Shown here: in pieces, positions 46,869 through 55,906 of the stretch
How positions within the stretch are numbered: position 1 is the stretch's first letter
How the letters are laid out: every line of letters begins with the position of its first letter
NCBI RefSeq assembly: GCF_003590775.1
Contig: NZ_QYUM01000003.1
Location: forward strand, 436,501 to 500,500
Source: Sphingomonas cavernae
GTDB lineage: Bacteria; Pseudomonadota; Alphaproteobacteria; Sphingomonadales; Sphingomonadaceae
DNA length: 64,000 nucleotides
Direction of reading: 5' to 3'
Position numbers and translations under genes: made by a program
Notes under the pieces: model-generated
The model's input: the letters and a program-made list of their open reading frames with translations, nothing else
Databases searched by the model: none
What the model was told of the DNA's origin: nothing

Positions 46869-47645
46869 ATGACCGAGGGCAGCAACCAAACCGCGTTTTC
46901 CGCCACGCTGGCCGGCGGCGGAGCCAGCGACGTGTCGCGCGGCGTCGCGATCGAGGCGCCCGTGGCGATCGAGTTCAACGGCCTTGGCTATGCCGTGATG
47001 ATGGCGACGCCCGCGTATCTCGAGGATTTTGCCTATGGCTTCGCGCTGTCCGAACGGCTGATCGAGGGCGCGGTCGATATCCTTGATGTGGATATGCACG
47101 ACACCGGTAGCGGCACGATCCTGCGCGTCCAGCTTGTCGAGGCGCGCGCCGGGCTTGTTGTCGAGCGGGTGCGCCACCGCGTCTCAGAATCGAGCTGCGG
47201 GCTGTGCGGGATCGAGAATCTGGAGCAGGCGCTCAGGCCGTTGCCGAAGGTGGCGGGCAGAACCCCTGATCCACAGGCGGTGTTCGCTGCGCTCGGCGCG
47301 CTGGGGGAGCATCAGCCGCTCAGCCACGCGACAGGTGCGGTGCACGGCGCGGCGCTCTGCGGCGCGGACGGGACGATCCGGCTGGTGCGTGAGGATGTCG
47401 GCCGGCACAACGCCTTCGACAAGCTCAACGGGGCGATGCTGCGTGCGGGGCTGGGCTGGGACGGAGGTTTCGCGCTGCTGACCGCGCGTTGTTCCTATGA
47501 ACTTGTCGAAAAGGCCGCGCTGGCAGGATGCCCGGCGCTGGTGACGATCTCGGCACCGACTTCGCTGGCGCTGGAACGCGCCGAAGCGGCGGGGCTGGTG
47601 CTGCTGACGCTGGCGCGGCCGGACAGCTATCTGGTGGTGGCATAG
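46869..47645 (+). CDS. fdhD: Formate dehydrogenase accessory sulfurtransferase FdhD
   Basis: Transfers sulfur from a cysteine desulfurase to the bis-MGD molybdenum cofactor of formate dehydrogenase. It has 258 residues from ATG 46869. The essential pair is Cys110 and Cys113 in SESSCGLCGIENLEQA. VREDVGRHNAFDKLNG near 175 is diagnostic. Its client FdsA is encoded about 3 kb away. Confidence 0.93.
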   Translation: MTEGSNQTAFSATLAGGGASDVSRGVAIEAPVAIEFNGLGYAVMMATPAYLEDFAYGFALSERLIEGAVDILDVDMHDTGSGTILRVQLVEARAGLVVERVRHRVSESSCGLCGIENLEQALRPLPKVAGRTPDPQAVFAALGALGEHQPLSHATGAVHGAALCGADGTIRLVREDVGRHNAFDKLNGAMLRAGLGWDGGFALLTARCSYELVEKAALAGCPALVTISAPTSLALERAEAAGLVLLTLARPDSYLVVA

Positions 47646-47694
47646 AGGAGAGGCGGGGCCACTTTCGATGCGTCTCGCCTGCCGTCGGCAATCG

Positions 47695-48927
47695 CTATCC
47701 CGCCGGAACAGCCCCGTCCACTCGGCGAAGAATGTCGCTCACGCGTTCGCGAAGCTCCCCCACCGACGTGTCGACCGCGCCGCGGTTCGCATCGAGCGGC
47801 TCAAGCGGCATCTCGGTGTACATCACTCTTCGTTCGGCGAAGACGGGTGGCCGGGATTCGTGCAGCGTGCAGGACAAATGCACCGTCAGGTCGCCCGGCT
47901 CGGTCGGCAGCGCCACGACTGGCAGATAGGGCTCAGTCTTGGCGATCTCCACTGGCATGGCGACACGATGCGAGCCCGCGACGACGCGAAGGAGGCCGTT
48001 CGCCTCGCTTGTCGGCGTGAGCGCGATCCCGACCGTCATCCGGGCGCAGACATAGGCATGCCGCCCCAAGTGACAGTCGCGGTGAAAGGATACGTCGGAC
48101 GGTCCGGACTTTACGCCGACCGGCTTGAACAGCGCCTCGATGATGCGACCCTCCACGGGCACGTGCGCGAGCCGGTTTTGGCCGGCGACGATCTGCCGCA
48201 TGCGCTGCCATGCATCGCTCGACAGGATCCGCGCTGTGGTCGGGGAGTGCTCGATAAATTCCTGGAGCCGGACGCATCGCCGCGAGCCATCGTTCATTCC
48301 GGCCCACCAGGATTTTCCGTCGCCCTCGGCATAGTGCGGAAGCGCGCGGTCCATATCCGCCGCGATGGCAGCCATGTCCGCAGGATCGAACCAGCCCCGC
48401 AGATGCAGATATCCTGCCTCGCGGAGGAAATGCGCGATCTCGGCCGGGTCGTCCCGGGACGTGAAGGAAGCATTGAGATCGAGGGGCGCGCCCGACCGAT
48501 CGAGAAAGACAAGCCCCGCTTCTACCGTCGGCCAACCCTCGAGCATCGTTATCCACAGCGAATCCCAGATCGAGATATCGCGAAGCGTGCCGCCTCGGAA
48601 CTGAAGCGTCCGGGCGACAAGCAAGCCGTTGAAGGTGATCTGGTTCTGGGCCCAGTCCGAAAACTCGGCCGGGGACAGGGTCACGACAAGGGCGTCCTCG
48701 ACAGTGCCGGGGCGCGCGCAGACGGTCGCGCCGTCCCGCAGGATCGTCCAGACCGATCCATCAACGTCGAGGGAGAGCGGAGGAGCGCTGAGCGCCGCCA
48801 TCCCGGCAGCCGTCATTGACCCATGTTCGGCGGCCAGCCGCGCGAACTGGCTCGCGAAGAAATCCTGTGCCTGGACGGCTCGCCGCTCGGAATCCCTGCG
48901 TGTGCGACGGTCGAGCTCAAAGGTCAT
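47695..48927 (-). CDS. SCP2-like plus phytanoyl-CoA dioxygenase (PhyH) fusion
   Basis: A 410-residue protein. Residues about 50-140 resemble an SCP2 sterol-carrier fold (VTLSPAEFSDWAQNQITFNGLLVA, TLQFRGGTLRD). Residues about 160-400 match the PhyH family of Fe(II)/2-oxoglutarate dioxygenases. The iron ligands are His282 and Asp284 in FHRDCH and His356 in CTLHES, with Arg359 for 2-oxoglutarate. A lipid-binding domain fused to an oxygenase suggests a hydrophobic substrate. It lies 54 bases downstream of a TetR gene in the same direction. Confidence 0.75.
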   Translation of the reverse strand: MTFELDRRTRRDSERRAVQAQDFFASQFARLAAEHGSMTAAGMAALSAPPLSLDVDGSVWTILRDGATVCARPGTVEDALVVTLSPAEFSDWAQNQITFNGLLVARTLQFRGGTLRDISIWDSLWITMLEGWPTVEAGLVFLDRSGAPLDLNASFTSRDDPAEIAHFLREAGYLHLRGWFDPADMAAIAADMDRALPHYAEGDGKSWWAGMNDGSRRCVRLQEFIEHSPTTARILSSDAWQRMRQIVAGQNRLAHVPVEGRIIEALFKPVGVKSGPSDVSFHRDCHLGRHAYVCARMTVGIALTPTSEANGLLRVVAGSHRVAMPVEIAKTEPYLPVVALPTEPGDLTVHLSCTLHESRPPVFAERRVMYTEMPLEPLDANRGAVDTSVGELRERVSDILRRVDGAVPAG

Positions 48928-48981
48928 GGCGATCTTTCCTGATTGGGCTGTTCATGACAATGCTTCCTGGCGCGAGCCGAT

Positions 48982-49629
48982 CTATGATGCTGTGGATTCC
49001 CGTTCCTGTCCGCCGGGCTGGGTGCGCGCCGGAAACAGGGCTGCAACGGTGTCGTCCCACACTGAGACCAGATCGAAAGCGCCATCCACTCGCAGCCACT
49101 GCTGGGCCAGCCCATCCAGCAGCGCCAGGATCTGGCGCGCCACAACACGAGGATGCTCGACATGCGGCGCAACCATCCGGGAGAATTCGTCGATCACCAT
49201 GGCTTCGCGCCGCAGGAAAAAATCATGTGCCGGATGGGCTGGGTCCAGCGCTTCGGCCTGCAGCACCGCGAAGAGACGGAGCAATTCCGGCTGACCCACC
49301 TCGCGTTCGACGATGATGCGGAACAGCTTGCGCACGCGAGCGAGCGACAGCACGCCTTGCTGGCTTTCCTCCTGCGTCAGCTCGGCCGTCGCATGTACGA
49401 TCACCGACTCTCGTCGATCGCGCTCTTCCAGAATCGAGATCAGCAGCCGCTCCTTCGATCCGAAATAATAGAGCAGGCCGCCATTGGTGAGGCCGCAGCG
49501 CGCAGCGAGCTCCTGGATCGTGAAACCATGGTATCCGCGCTGCCCGATTACCTGGATGGCAGCGTCGAGGATCTGCTGCCGCCGGACTTCGGGATCTTCG
49601 CGGAGCTGCTTGCGAGCGCGACGTGACAT
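48982..49629 (-). CDS. TetR family transcriptional regulator
   Basis: A 215-residue repressor. The N-terminal HTH is RQQILDAAIQVIGQRGYHGF, followed by IQELAARCGLTNGGLLYYFGSKERLL (about residues 17-62). The C-terminal ligand domain is divergent. The start at 49629 was chosen because it begins just before the charged lead-in to the HTH. It precedes the dioxygenase gene and probably controls it. A palindromic operator sits 19 bases upstream of its own start. Confidence 0.88.
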   Translation of the reverse strand: MSRRARKQLREDPEVRRQQILDAAIQVIGQRGYHGFTIQELAARCGLTNGGLLYYFGSKERLLISILEERDRRESVIVHATAELTQEESQQGVLSLARVRKLFRIIVEREVGQPELLRLFAVLQAEALDPAHPAHDFFLRREAMVIDEFSRMVAPHVEHPRVVARQILALLDGLAQQWLRVDGAFDLVSVWDDTVAALFPARTQPGGQERESTAS

Positions 49630-49647
49630 GCATATCGTTCCAGTGAC

Positions 49648-49661
49648 TGACCAATTAGTCA
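49648..49661. promoter_or_regulatory. TetR operator candidate
   Basis: TGACCAATTAGTCA is a 14-bp imperfect palindrome (TGAC-yAATTr-GTCA) upstream of the TetR start. On the - strand the site begins TTGACT, so it could overlap the -35 box of this promoter. Confidence 0.6.
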
Positions 49662-49792
49662 ATAAGACGCGCGCGGGAGACTGTCAACCGTGGAGGACAT
49701 GGATCAGGGCGAGAATCGATGAAGGCCACTTTCAAATCGGACAGGCGGCCGGACACTTCGGGCCGCTCCGATGTCAACCGGCGCAATCCGGA

Positions 49793-50119
49793 TCAACGGT
49801 CGCACTGGCTCCAGTCGCCGCGCTCGCATGCAGCTACCCTGCGTCGCCAGGCGGCCATCTGGGCTTCGTAGCGCGCGCGGGCCTTGGCATTCGAGCTGCC
49901 ACGGGCGTTGAGCTTGGCCCGGTCGCGAGCGCCCGTCGATCTGGCCTGTGCGGCGTTGAGTTCGGCGACCCGCTTTCGATCGGCGAGCTTTGCAGCGCGC
50001 TGCGGATCGTCGGGCGCAGGATCGGGTGTGCGGGTAACCAGACCCCCGGCGTGCGCGGGTTCTGCGGATGGTGCGAAGGATGCGGCGAGGACAAGCGCCG
50101 CCAGCGCAAATCGTGACAT
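49793..50119 (-). CDS. Small secreted Arg/Ala-rich protein, unknown
   Basis: A 108-residue protein: signal peptide (MSRFALAALVLAASFAPSAE ... AHA), then an Arg/Ala/Lys-rich helical part and a C-terminal CERGDWSQCDR with a possible disulfide between its two Cys. I recognise no family. It is separate from the fds operon, with a 115-base gap. Confidence 0.6.
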   Translation of the reverse strand: MSRFALAALVLAASFAPSAEPAHAGGLVTRTPDPAPDDPQRAAKLADRKRVAELNAAQARSTGARDRAKLNARGSSNAKARARYEAQMAAWRRRVAACERGDWSQCDR

Positions 50120-50234
50120 TGATGAACCCCTTTTTGCGAGTCAGCCATGCGACAGTACGCGCTATCGGGGCAAGTGTCCGGGGCGGGGCAGGAGAGGCGA
50201 GCTGCACCGCCGGCAAGCCCGGCCGAAAGCGGGT

Positions 50235-50444
50235 TCAGGCGGGCTGGCGGATCTGCTCGATCGCGGCGCGCGCGATCGCGTCGAGCGCGTCGCCATCATA
50301 GGCGAGGATCATCGCCTTCATGCGCGGGTCCCAATATCTGAGGATGTGATCGGCGGTGGCGTGCGCCGCCTCGTCGGGGCCTTGGGTCGCCAGATTGCGC
50401 GCGATCTGGTTGGCCATGTAGATCAGGCGTTCGAGGCTGTTCAC
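50235..50444 (-). CDS. fdsD: NAD-dependent formate dehydrogenase subunit delta
   Basis: A 69-residue subunit/chaperone of the soluble molybdenum formate dehydrogenase. LERLIYMANQIARNLATQG and HILRYWDPRMKAMILAY are characteristic of FdsD. It helps insert or protect the cofactor in FdsA. It overlaps the fdsA stop (ATGA). Confidence 0.92.
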   Translation of the reverse strand: MNSLERLIYMANQIARNLATQGPDEAAHATADHILRYWDPRMKAMILAYDGDALDAIARAAIEQIRQPA

Positions 50445-53296
50445 TCGGCCGCCTCCGCGCCGGCGATGCGACGCGAGCGTTCGCTGAGCGCCTCATAGTC
50501 CTCCTGCCAGTCGGTCGGGCCGTTGGAGGGGATCACCTGCACCGCGGTCACCTTGTATTCGGGACAGTTGGTGGCCCAGTCCGAATAGTCGGTCGTGACG
50601 ACATTGGCCTGCGTCGCGGGATGGTGGAAGGTCGTATAGACCACGCCGGGGGCGACGCGATCGGTGATAAGCGCGCGCAAGGTTGTTTCGCCCGAGCGGC
50701 TGGCGAGGCGGACCCAGTCGCCATCGCGCACGCCCCGATCCTCGGCATCCTGCGGGTGAATCTCCAGCCGGTCCTCGGGATGCCATGCGGTGTTGGCGGT
50801 GCGCCGTGTCTGCGCGCCGACATTATAGTGGCTGAGGATACGGCCCGTGGTGAGCAGCAGCGGGAAGCGCGGACCCGTCTTCTCGTCGGTCGGCACATAA
50901 TCGGTGACGACGAACTTACCGAGCCCACGCACGAAACCGTCGATGTGCATCACGGGCGTGCCCTTGGGCGCAGCATCATTGGCGGGCCACTGGATCGAAC
51001 CGAGTTCGTCGAGCCTGGCGAAGCTGACGCCGGCGAAGGTTGGGGTGAGGCGCGCGATCTCGTCCATGATCTCTGACGGGTGGGCGTAATTCCAGTCGAG
51101 GTCTAGCGCGCGCGCGAGCTCCTGCGTCACCTCCCAGTCGGCCAGGCCGTTCAAGGGCTCCATCACCTTGCGAACGGGCTGGATGCGGCGCTCGGCATTG
51201 GTGAAGGTGCCGTCCTTTTCGAGGAAGGTCGAGCCGGGCAGGAAGATGTGCGCGTAGTTGGCGGTCTCGTTGAGGAAGAGATCGTGGACGATCACGCATT
51301 CCATCGCGCTCAGGCCGGCGGCGACGTGCGACGTGTTGGGATCGGACTGGAGGATGTCCTCGCCCTGGATGTAGATCGCCTTGAATACGCCATCGACTGC
51401 GGCGTCGAGCATGTTGGGGATGCGAAGTCCCGGCTCGGAATCGAGGTGAACGCCCCAATCCTGTTCGAAGAGCCGTCGTGTTTCGGCGTCTGAGATATGG
51501 CGATAGCCCGAAAGCTCGTGCGGGAAGCTGCCCATGTCACACGCGCCCTGGACGTTGTTCTGGCCGCGCAGGGGATTCACGCCAACTCCGGGGCGGCCGA
51601 TGTTTCCGGTCGCCATGGCGAGGTTGGCAATCGCCATCACCGTGGACGAGCCCTGCGAATGCTCGGTGACGCCGAGGCCGTAATAGATCGCGGCATTGCC
51701 GCCCGTCGCATAGAGCCGCGCAGCGTCGCGCAGCTCGGCCGGATCGACGCCCGTGACGGGCGCTAGGAATTCGGGGCTGTGCTGCGGCCGGGAGACGAAA
51801 TCGGCCCAGTCCTGATACTCGTCCCAGTCGCAGCGTTCGCGGATGAACGCCTCGTCGGCGAGGCCTTCGGTGACGATGACATGTGCCATCGCCGTCAGCA
51901 CCGCGACATTGGTGCCGGGGCGAAGCGGCAGGTGGTGCGCGGCCTCGATATGCGGGCTGTGCACCATGTCTATGCGGCGCGGGTCGATCACGATCAGCTT
52001 CGCGCCCGCTTGACCGTTCTTGGCGCGCAACCGCTGCTTCATCCGGCTGGCGAAGACGGGGTGGCCGTCGGTGGGGTTTGCGCCGATCACGAGCATGACG
52101 TCCGCATGCTCGACGCTGTCGAAATCCTGCGTGCCGGCCGAAGTGCCGAAGGTGGTCTTCAGCCCGTAACCCGTGGGCGAGTGGCAGACCCGCGCGCAGG
52201 TATCGACATTATTGTTGCCGAAGCCCTGCCGGACGAGCTTCTGGACGAGGAAGGTCTCCTCATTGGTGCAGCGCGACGAGGTGATGCCGCCGATCGAGAG
52301 GCGGCCGTACTGCGTCTGTATGCGCTTGAGCTCGGAAGCGGCATACGCAAAGGCTTCTTCCCACGACACCTCGCGCCAGGGCTGGTCGATGCTTTCACGG
52401 ATCATGGGATTGAGGATGCGCTCGCGGTGCGTCGCATAGCCCCAGGCGAAACGGCCCTTGACGCAACTATGCCCGCGATTGGCCTTGCCTTCCTTCCACG
52501 GCACCATGCGGACGAGCTGATCGCCCTTCATTTCGGCGCGGAAGGTACAGCCGACGCCGCAATAGGCGCAGGTGGTGATGGCCGAACGATCGGGCGCGCC
52601 GATCTCGGCCACCGCCTTTTCCTGAAGCGCGCCCGTAGGGCAGGCCTGCACGCAGGCACCGCACGAGACGCACTCGGAAGACAGGAAATCATCATCGGCA
52701 GTGCCCGCCGAGACCTTCGACTTGAAGCCGCGCCCTTCAATGGTTAGCGCGAAAGTGCCCTGCACCTCGTCGCACGCGCGCACGCAGCGCGAGCAGACGA
52801 TGCACGCGGCGGGATTGAAGTCGAAATAGGGGTTGGTGCAGTCGAGCGGCACCTCGAGATGATCGGCGCCGGGGCCGTAGCGCACGGTATCAACGCCCGC
52901 GGCCTGCGCTTGTCCACGGATCTCGCATTCGCCCGTCGTGCAATCGGGGCAGTCGGCCGGGTGATCGGAGAGATAGAGTTCCATCACGCCCTTGCGAAGC
53001 TGCTGGAGCCGGGGCGTGTGGGTGTGGACGACCATGCCCTCGGCAACGGGCGTGGTGCATGAGGCGGGAGTGCCGCGCGCGCCGTCGATCTCGACGAGGC
53101 AGAGGCGGCAGGAGCCGAAGCTCTCCAGGCTGTCAGTGGCGCAGAGTTTGGGAATGTCGGTGCCGTTCTCGGCGGCGGCGCGCATCACGCTGGTGCCTGC
53201 GGGCACCGTGATCGCGCGGCCGTCGATGCTGAGCGTGACGGTCTGCTCAGCGTTCGAGGCGGGCGTGCCGAAATCGGCCTGTCGCGTGTAGGTCAT
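50441..53296 (-). CDS. fdsA: NAD-dependent formate dehydrogenase subunit alpha
   Basis: Molybdenum-containing catalytic subunit that oxidises formate to CO2. It has 951 residues: N-terminal [2Fe-2S] domain (Cys52, 63, 66, 80), a His/Cys-type cluster (CPDCTTGEC near 116-124), two [4Fe-4S] ferredoxin motifs (CIVCSRCVRAC, CVSCGACVQACP), a further cluster (CAYCGVGC near 243), then the bis-MGD domain. The Mo ligand is probably Cys371 in DTCARVCHSPTG, so it is not a selenocysteine form. It overlaps mobA by four bases. Confidence 0.95.
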   Translation of the reverse strand: MTYTRQADFGTPASNAEQTVTLSIDGRAITVPAGTSVMRAAAENGTDIPKLCATDSLESFGSCRLCLVEIDGARGTPASCTTPVAEGMVVHTHTPRLQQLRKGVMELYLSDHPADCPDCTTGECEIRGQAQAAGVDTVRYGPGADHLEVPLDCTNPYFDFNPAACIVCSRCVRACDEVQGTFALTIEGRGFKSKVSAGTADDDFLSSECVSCGACVQACPTGALQEKAVAEIGAPDRSAITTCAYCGVGCTFRAEMKGDQLVRMVPWKEGKANRGHSCVKGRFAWGYATHRERILNPMIRESIDQPWREVSWEEAFAYAASELKRIQTQYGRLSIGGITSSRCTNEETFLVQKLVRQGFGNNNVDTCARVCHSPTGYGLKTTFGTSAGTQDFDSVEHADVMLVIGANPTDGHPVFASRMKQRLRAKNGQAGAKLIVIDPRRIDMVHSPHIEAAHHLPLRPGTNVAVLTAMAHVIVTEGLADEAFIRERCDWDEYQDWADFVSRPQHSPEFLAPVTGVDPAELRDAARLYATGGNAAIYYGLGVTEHSQGSSTVMAIANLAMATGNIGRPGVGVNPLRGQNNVQGACDMGSFPHELSGYRHISDAETRRLFEQDWGVHLDSEPGLRIPNMLDAAVDGVFKAIYIQGEDILQSDPNTSHVAAGLSAMECVIVHDLFLNETANYAHIFLPGSTFLEKDGTFTNAERRIQPVRKVMEPLNGLADWEVTQELARALDLDWNYAHPSEIMDEIARLTPTFAGVSFARLDELGSIQWPANDAAPKGTPVMHIDGFVRGLGKFVVTDYVPTDEKTGPRFPLLLTTGRILSHYNVGAQTRRTANTAWHPEDRLEIHPQDAEDRGVRDGDWVRLASRSGETTLRALITDRVAPGVVYTTFHHPATQANVVTTDYSDWATNCPEYKVTAVQVIPSNGPTDWQEDYEALSERSRRIAGAEAAE

Positions 53297-53955
53297 GCGG
53301 CCAATCCTTGCTGGGCCAAGTATAGCGCCAAATCCTCAGGCGTGTTGAGATTGTGGAATATGATGTCGCAGGAAACCTGTCGCACGCCGCTCACGGCGAA
53401 CCAGCCACGCATCGAACGATCGGGCTGACTAGCGAGATGCCGGTCAAGCGCATCGGCGAGCGATGCGGGCCAGAGACCGAAGATATGCTGGCCTTCGAGG
53501 ACACAAGCCCCTCCCTTCCAAGGGAGGGGTTGGTGTGGGTGGCGAGCGGAGCGAGCCTCGTTGGCACAAAAAATGGCTTTGCCAGCCGGCGCCGTGGCGC
53601 CGGCACCCACCCCTTGCCCCTCCCTTGGAAGGGAGGGGTTGAGCAGGGAAAGCAGATCAGTGGGCACCGGCAGCGTGTCGCACCCAGCGGTGAGCACGGC
53701 GTCAAAGCCATTGTCGGCGGCGTAACGCAACGCGGCGCAAAGGCCACCCAAGGGCCCCTGATCGGGAGCGGGCCGGTCGGGGATTGAGATCAGCCCCGGC
53801 CATTCGCGGCCGCAGATGATCAGTGCGTCGGTCTGCGCGGCGAGGGCTTCTGCGACATGATCGAGCAGCGTCTTGCCTCCGATCCTGGCGAGCGCCTTGT
53901 CACTGCCAAAGCGGCGTGACTGCCCGCCGGCGATGATCGCGCCCAGCACCTTCAC
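53293..53955 (-). CDS. mobA: Molybdenum cofactor guanylyltransferase, with in-frame palindromic insert
   Basis: Adds GMP to molybdopterin to form MGD, needed by FdsA. It has 220 residues. The GTP-binding AGGQSRRFGSDKAL is at 9-22, with GPLGGL and AGCDTLP following. Residues about 106-151 are encoded by a paired palindrome (53505-53640) and separate DLLSLLN from HIFGLWPASLADAL, which are normally joined by a short loop. The conserved C-terminal FHNLNTPEDL is intact. It overlaps both fdsA and fdsB, showing it is part of the operon. Confidence 0.9.
   Translation of the reverse strand: MKVLGAIIAGGQSRRFGSDKALARIGGKTLLDHVAEALAAQTDALIICGREWPGLISIPDRPAPDQGPLGGLCAALRYAADNGFDAVLTAGCDTLPVPTDLLSLLNPSLPREGQGVGAGATAPAGKAIFCANEARSARHPHQPLPWKGGACVLEGQHIFGLWPASLADALDRHLASQPDRSMRGWFAVSGVRQVSCDIIFHNLNTPEDLALYLAQQGLAA
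53505..53640. repeat. Paired palindromic element, CCCCTCCCTT family, inside mobA
   Basis: Left arm 53505-53540 (aagcccctcccttccaaggg...), right arm 53605-53640, an almost exact inverted copy. It is read in frame on the - strand as PSLPREGQG ... HPHQPLPWKGG. Confidence 0.9.
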
Positions 53956-55484
53956 CGGAAATCCTCCGGGAAATGATGCAGCGCGCTCAGCACCGGATAA
54001 GGCGTGAAGCCGCCCAATGCGCAGAGCGAGCCCGATTTCATCGTCTCACACAGATCCTCGACCAGCGCGATATTGGCGGCGACGTGCTCGCCCGCGATGA
54101 TGCGATCGATCGTCTCGGCGCCGCGCGTGGAGCCGAGACGGCAGGGGGTGCATTTGCCACAGCTCTCGATCGCGCAGAATTCCATCGCGAATTTTGCTTG
54201 GCGCGCCATGTCGACGCTTTCGTCGAACACCACTACACCACCATGGCCGATCAGCCCGTCGCGCGCGGCGAAGGCCTCATAGTCGAAGGGTGTATCGAAC
54301 AGCGCGCGCGGAAAATAGGCGCCCAGCGGACCACCGACCTGCACCGCGCGAACGGGGCGCCCGCTTTCGGTGCCGCCCCCGATCTCGTCGACCAGCTCGC
54401 CCAGTGTGACGCCGAAGGCGGTCTCGAACAGTCCGCCGTGCTTGATATTGCCCGCGAGCTGTATCGGCATCGTCCCGCGTGAACGACCCATGCCGTAATT
54501 GGCGTAAGCCTCGGGCCCTTCGGCGAGCACGAAGGGGACGGCGGCGAGCGTCAGCACGTTGTTGATGACGGTCGGGCAGCCGAACAGACCCTTGTGCGCC
54601 GGAAGTGGGGGTTTGGCGCGGACCTCGCCACGTTTGCCCTCGAGCGAATTGAGCAGCGACGTCTCCTCGCCGCAGACATAGGCGCCCGCGCCGACGCGGA
54701 CCTCGATATCGAAGGGTGCGACGATCGCGCGACTGCGCTCGATCGCAGCCTGTATCTTCGTGATCGCGTGCGGATATTCGGAGCGGATGTAGATGAAACC
54801 CTTCCGCGCACCAGTGGCGAGTCCAGCGATCGCCATGCCCTCGATCAGGACATAGGGGTCGCCCTCCATCAGCATCCGGTCGGCAAAGGTGCCGCTGTCG
54901 CCTTCATCGGCGTTGCAGACGATATACTTGCGTGTTCCCTGGGCTTCGAGAACGGTCTTCCACTTGATGCCCGCCGGAAAGCCCGCGCCGCCGCGGCCGC
55001 GCAGGCCCGAGGCGGTGACTGCCTCGACGATTTGCACTGGCGTCATCGCCTGTGCTGCGCGAAGGCCCTTCCAGCCGCCGGTCGCCTCATAGTCCGCGAG
55101 GTCGAGCGGGCGGGTCCTGCCCGCGCGCGCGAAGGTCAGGCGCGTTTGCGCCGTGATGAAGGGGTGGTCGGCTATGCGACCGATCGACAGCCTCTCAATG
55201 TCATCCCCGTGAAAACGGGGATCCAGTTGGGCATCTGAGCGCGCACCAGCGTCGTCTGGATTCCCGCTTTCGCGGGAATGACACTGGATAATTGCCTCAA
55301 CGTCCGTCGGCGTCATCGGGCCGTAGCCGATGCCGTCGATCTCGACCAACGGTTCGAGCCAGTGCATGCCCCAGCTCGATACGCGGACGATCTCGGCATT
55401 GGGAGCGGCGTAGGCGAAGGCTTCGGCCACCGCATCGGCACCGCAGGCGAGCGCAAGCGCGTCGTCGGAGATCAGGATGCGCAT
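53952..55484 (-). CDS. fdsB: NAD-dependent formate dehydrogenase subunit beta, with in-frame palindromic insert
   Basis: NuoF-like FMN and [4Fe-4S] subunit that passes electrons from FdsA to NAD. It has 510 residues from ATG 55484 (MRILISDDALALAC). The NADH/FMN region is GLRGRGGAGFPAGIKW and CNADEGDSGTFADR. The cluster motif is ESCGKCTPCRLGSTRG near 440. Residues about 68-95 (CHSRESGNPDD ... LDPRFHGDD) come from a palindromic pair at 55200-55282, in the N-terminal thioredoxin-like extension. It overlaps fdsG and mobA. Confidence 0.93.
   Translation of the reverse strand: MRILISDDALALACGADAVAEAFAYAAPNAEIVRVSSWGMHWLEPLVEIDGIGYGPMTPTDVEAIIQCHSRESGNPDDAGARSDAQLDPRFHGDDIERLSIGRIADHPFITAQTRLTFARAGRTRPLDLADYEATGGWKGLRAAQAMTPVQIVEAVTASGLRGRGGAGFPAGIKWKTVLEAQGTRKYIVCNADEGDSGTFADRMLMEGDPYVLIEGMAIAGLATGARKGFIYIRSEYPHAITKIQAAIERSRAIVAPFDIEVRVGAGAYVCGEETSLLNSLEGKRGEVRAKPPLPAHKGLFGCPTVINNVLTLAAVPFVLAEGPEAYANYGMGRSRGTMPIQLAGNIKHGGLFETAFGVTLGELVDEIGGGTESGRPVRAVQVGGPLGAYFPRALFDTPFDYEAFAARDGLIGHGGVVVFDESVDMARQAKFAMEFCAIESCGKCTPCRLGSTRGAETIDRIIAGEHVAANIALVEDLCETMKSGSLCALGGFTPYPVLSALHHFPEDFR
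55200..55282. repeat. Paired palindromic element, GTCATCCCCG family, inside fdsB
   Basis: Left arm 55200-55226 and right arm 55256-55282 are inverted copies with a few paired changes. The same family lies between eda and edd (61996-62077). Confidence 0.9.
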
Positions 55485-55906
55485 CACAGCGCCTCGATCA
55501 GCGCGCCGAGCTTTTGCTCGTCGAGCCGCGCGTGGAGATCGGTTCCGATCATCGCATTGGGGCCGACCGAACAGAGGCCAAGGCAATAGACGGGCTCGAT
55601 CACCACGCGGTCACGTGCTTTATCCATGGCCCACTTGGCGAGTCGTTCGCTGCCCCGCGCCTGGCAGGCCTCGGCGCGGCAGAGCTTGAGGACGGGGCGT
55701 GGCTCGGGCACGGTACGGAAATCATGGTAGAAGCTCGTGACGCCATAGACTTCGGCGCGGCTGAGGTTCAGCGCCTGCGCGATCGCGCGGATCGCATCTT
55801 CATCGACGCAGCCGAATGCATCCTGCACATCATGAAGGATCGGAAGCAACGGGCCTTCGCGTTTCCCGTGACGGGCAATGATGCGGTCGAGTTCGTCTGC
55901 GTTCAA
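55484..55906 (-). CDS. fdsG: NAD-dependent formate dehydrogenase subunit gamma
   Basis: NuoE-like [2Fe-2S] subunit. It has 140 residues. Cluster ligands: Cys in LCRAEAC and VYCLGLCS. The N-terminal LLPILHDVQDAFGCVDEDAI and VYGVTSFYHDF are typical. Its stop overlaps fdsB, and its start overlaps the fghA stop, so the formate dehydrogenase is co-expressed with the enzyme producing formate. Confidence 0.94.
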   Translation of the reverse strand: MNADELDRIIARHGKREGPLLPILHDVQDAFGCVDEDAIRAIAQALNLSRAEVYGVTSFYHDFRTVPEPRPVLKLCRAEACQARGSERLAKWAMDKARDRVVIEPVYCLGLCSVGPNAMIGTDLHARLDEQKLGALIEAL

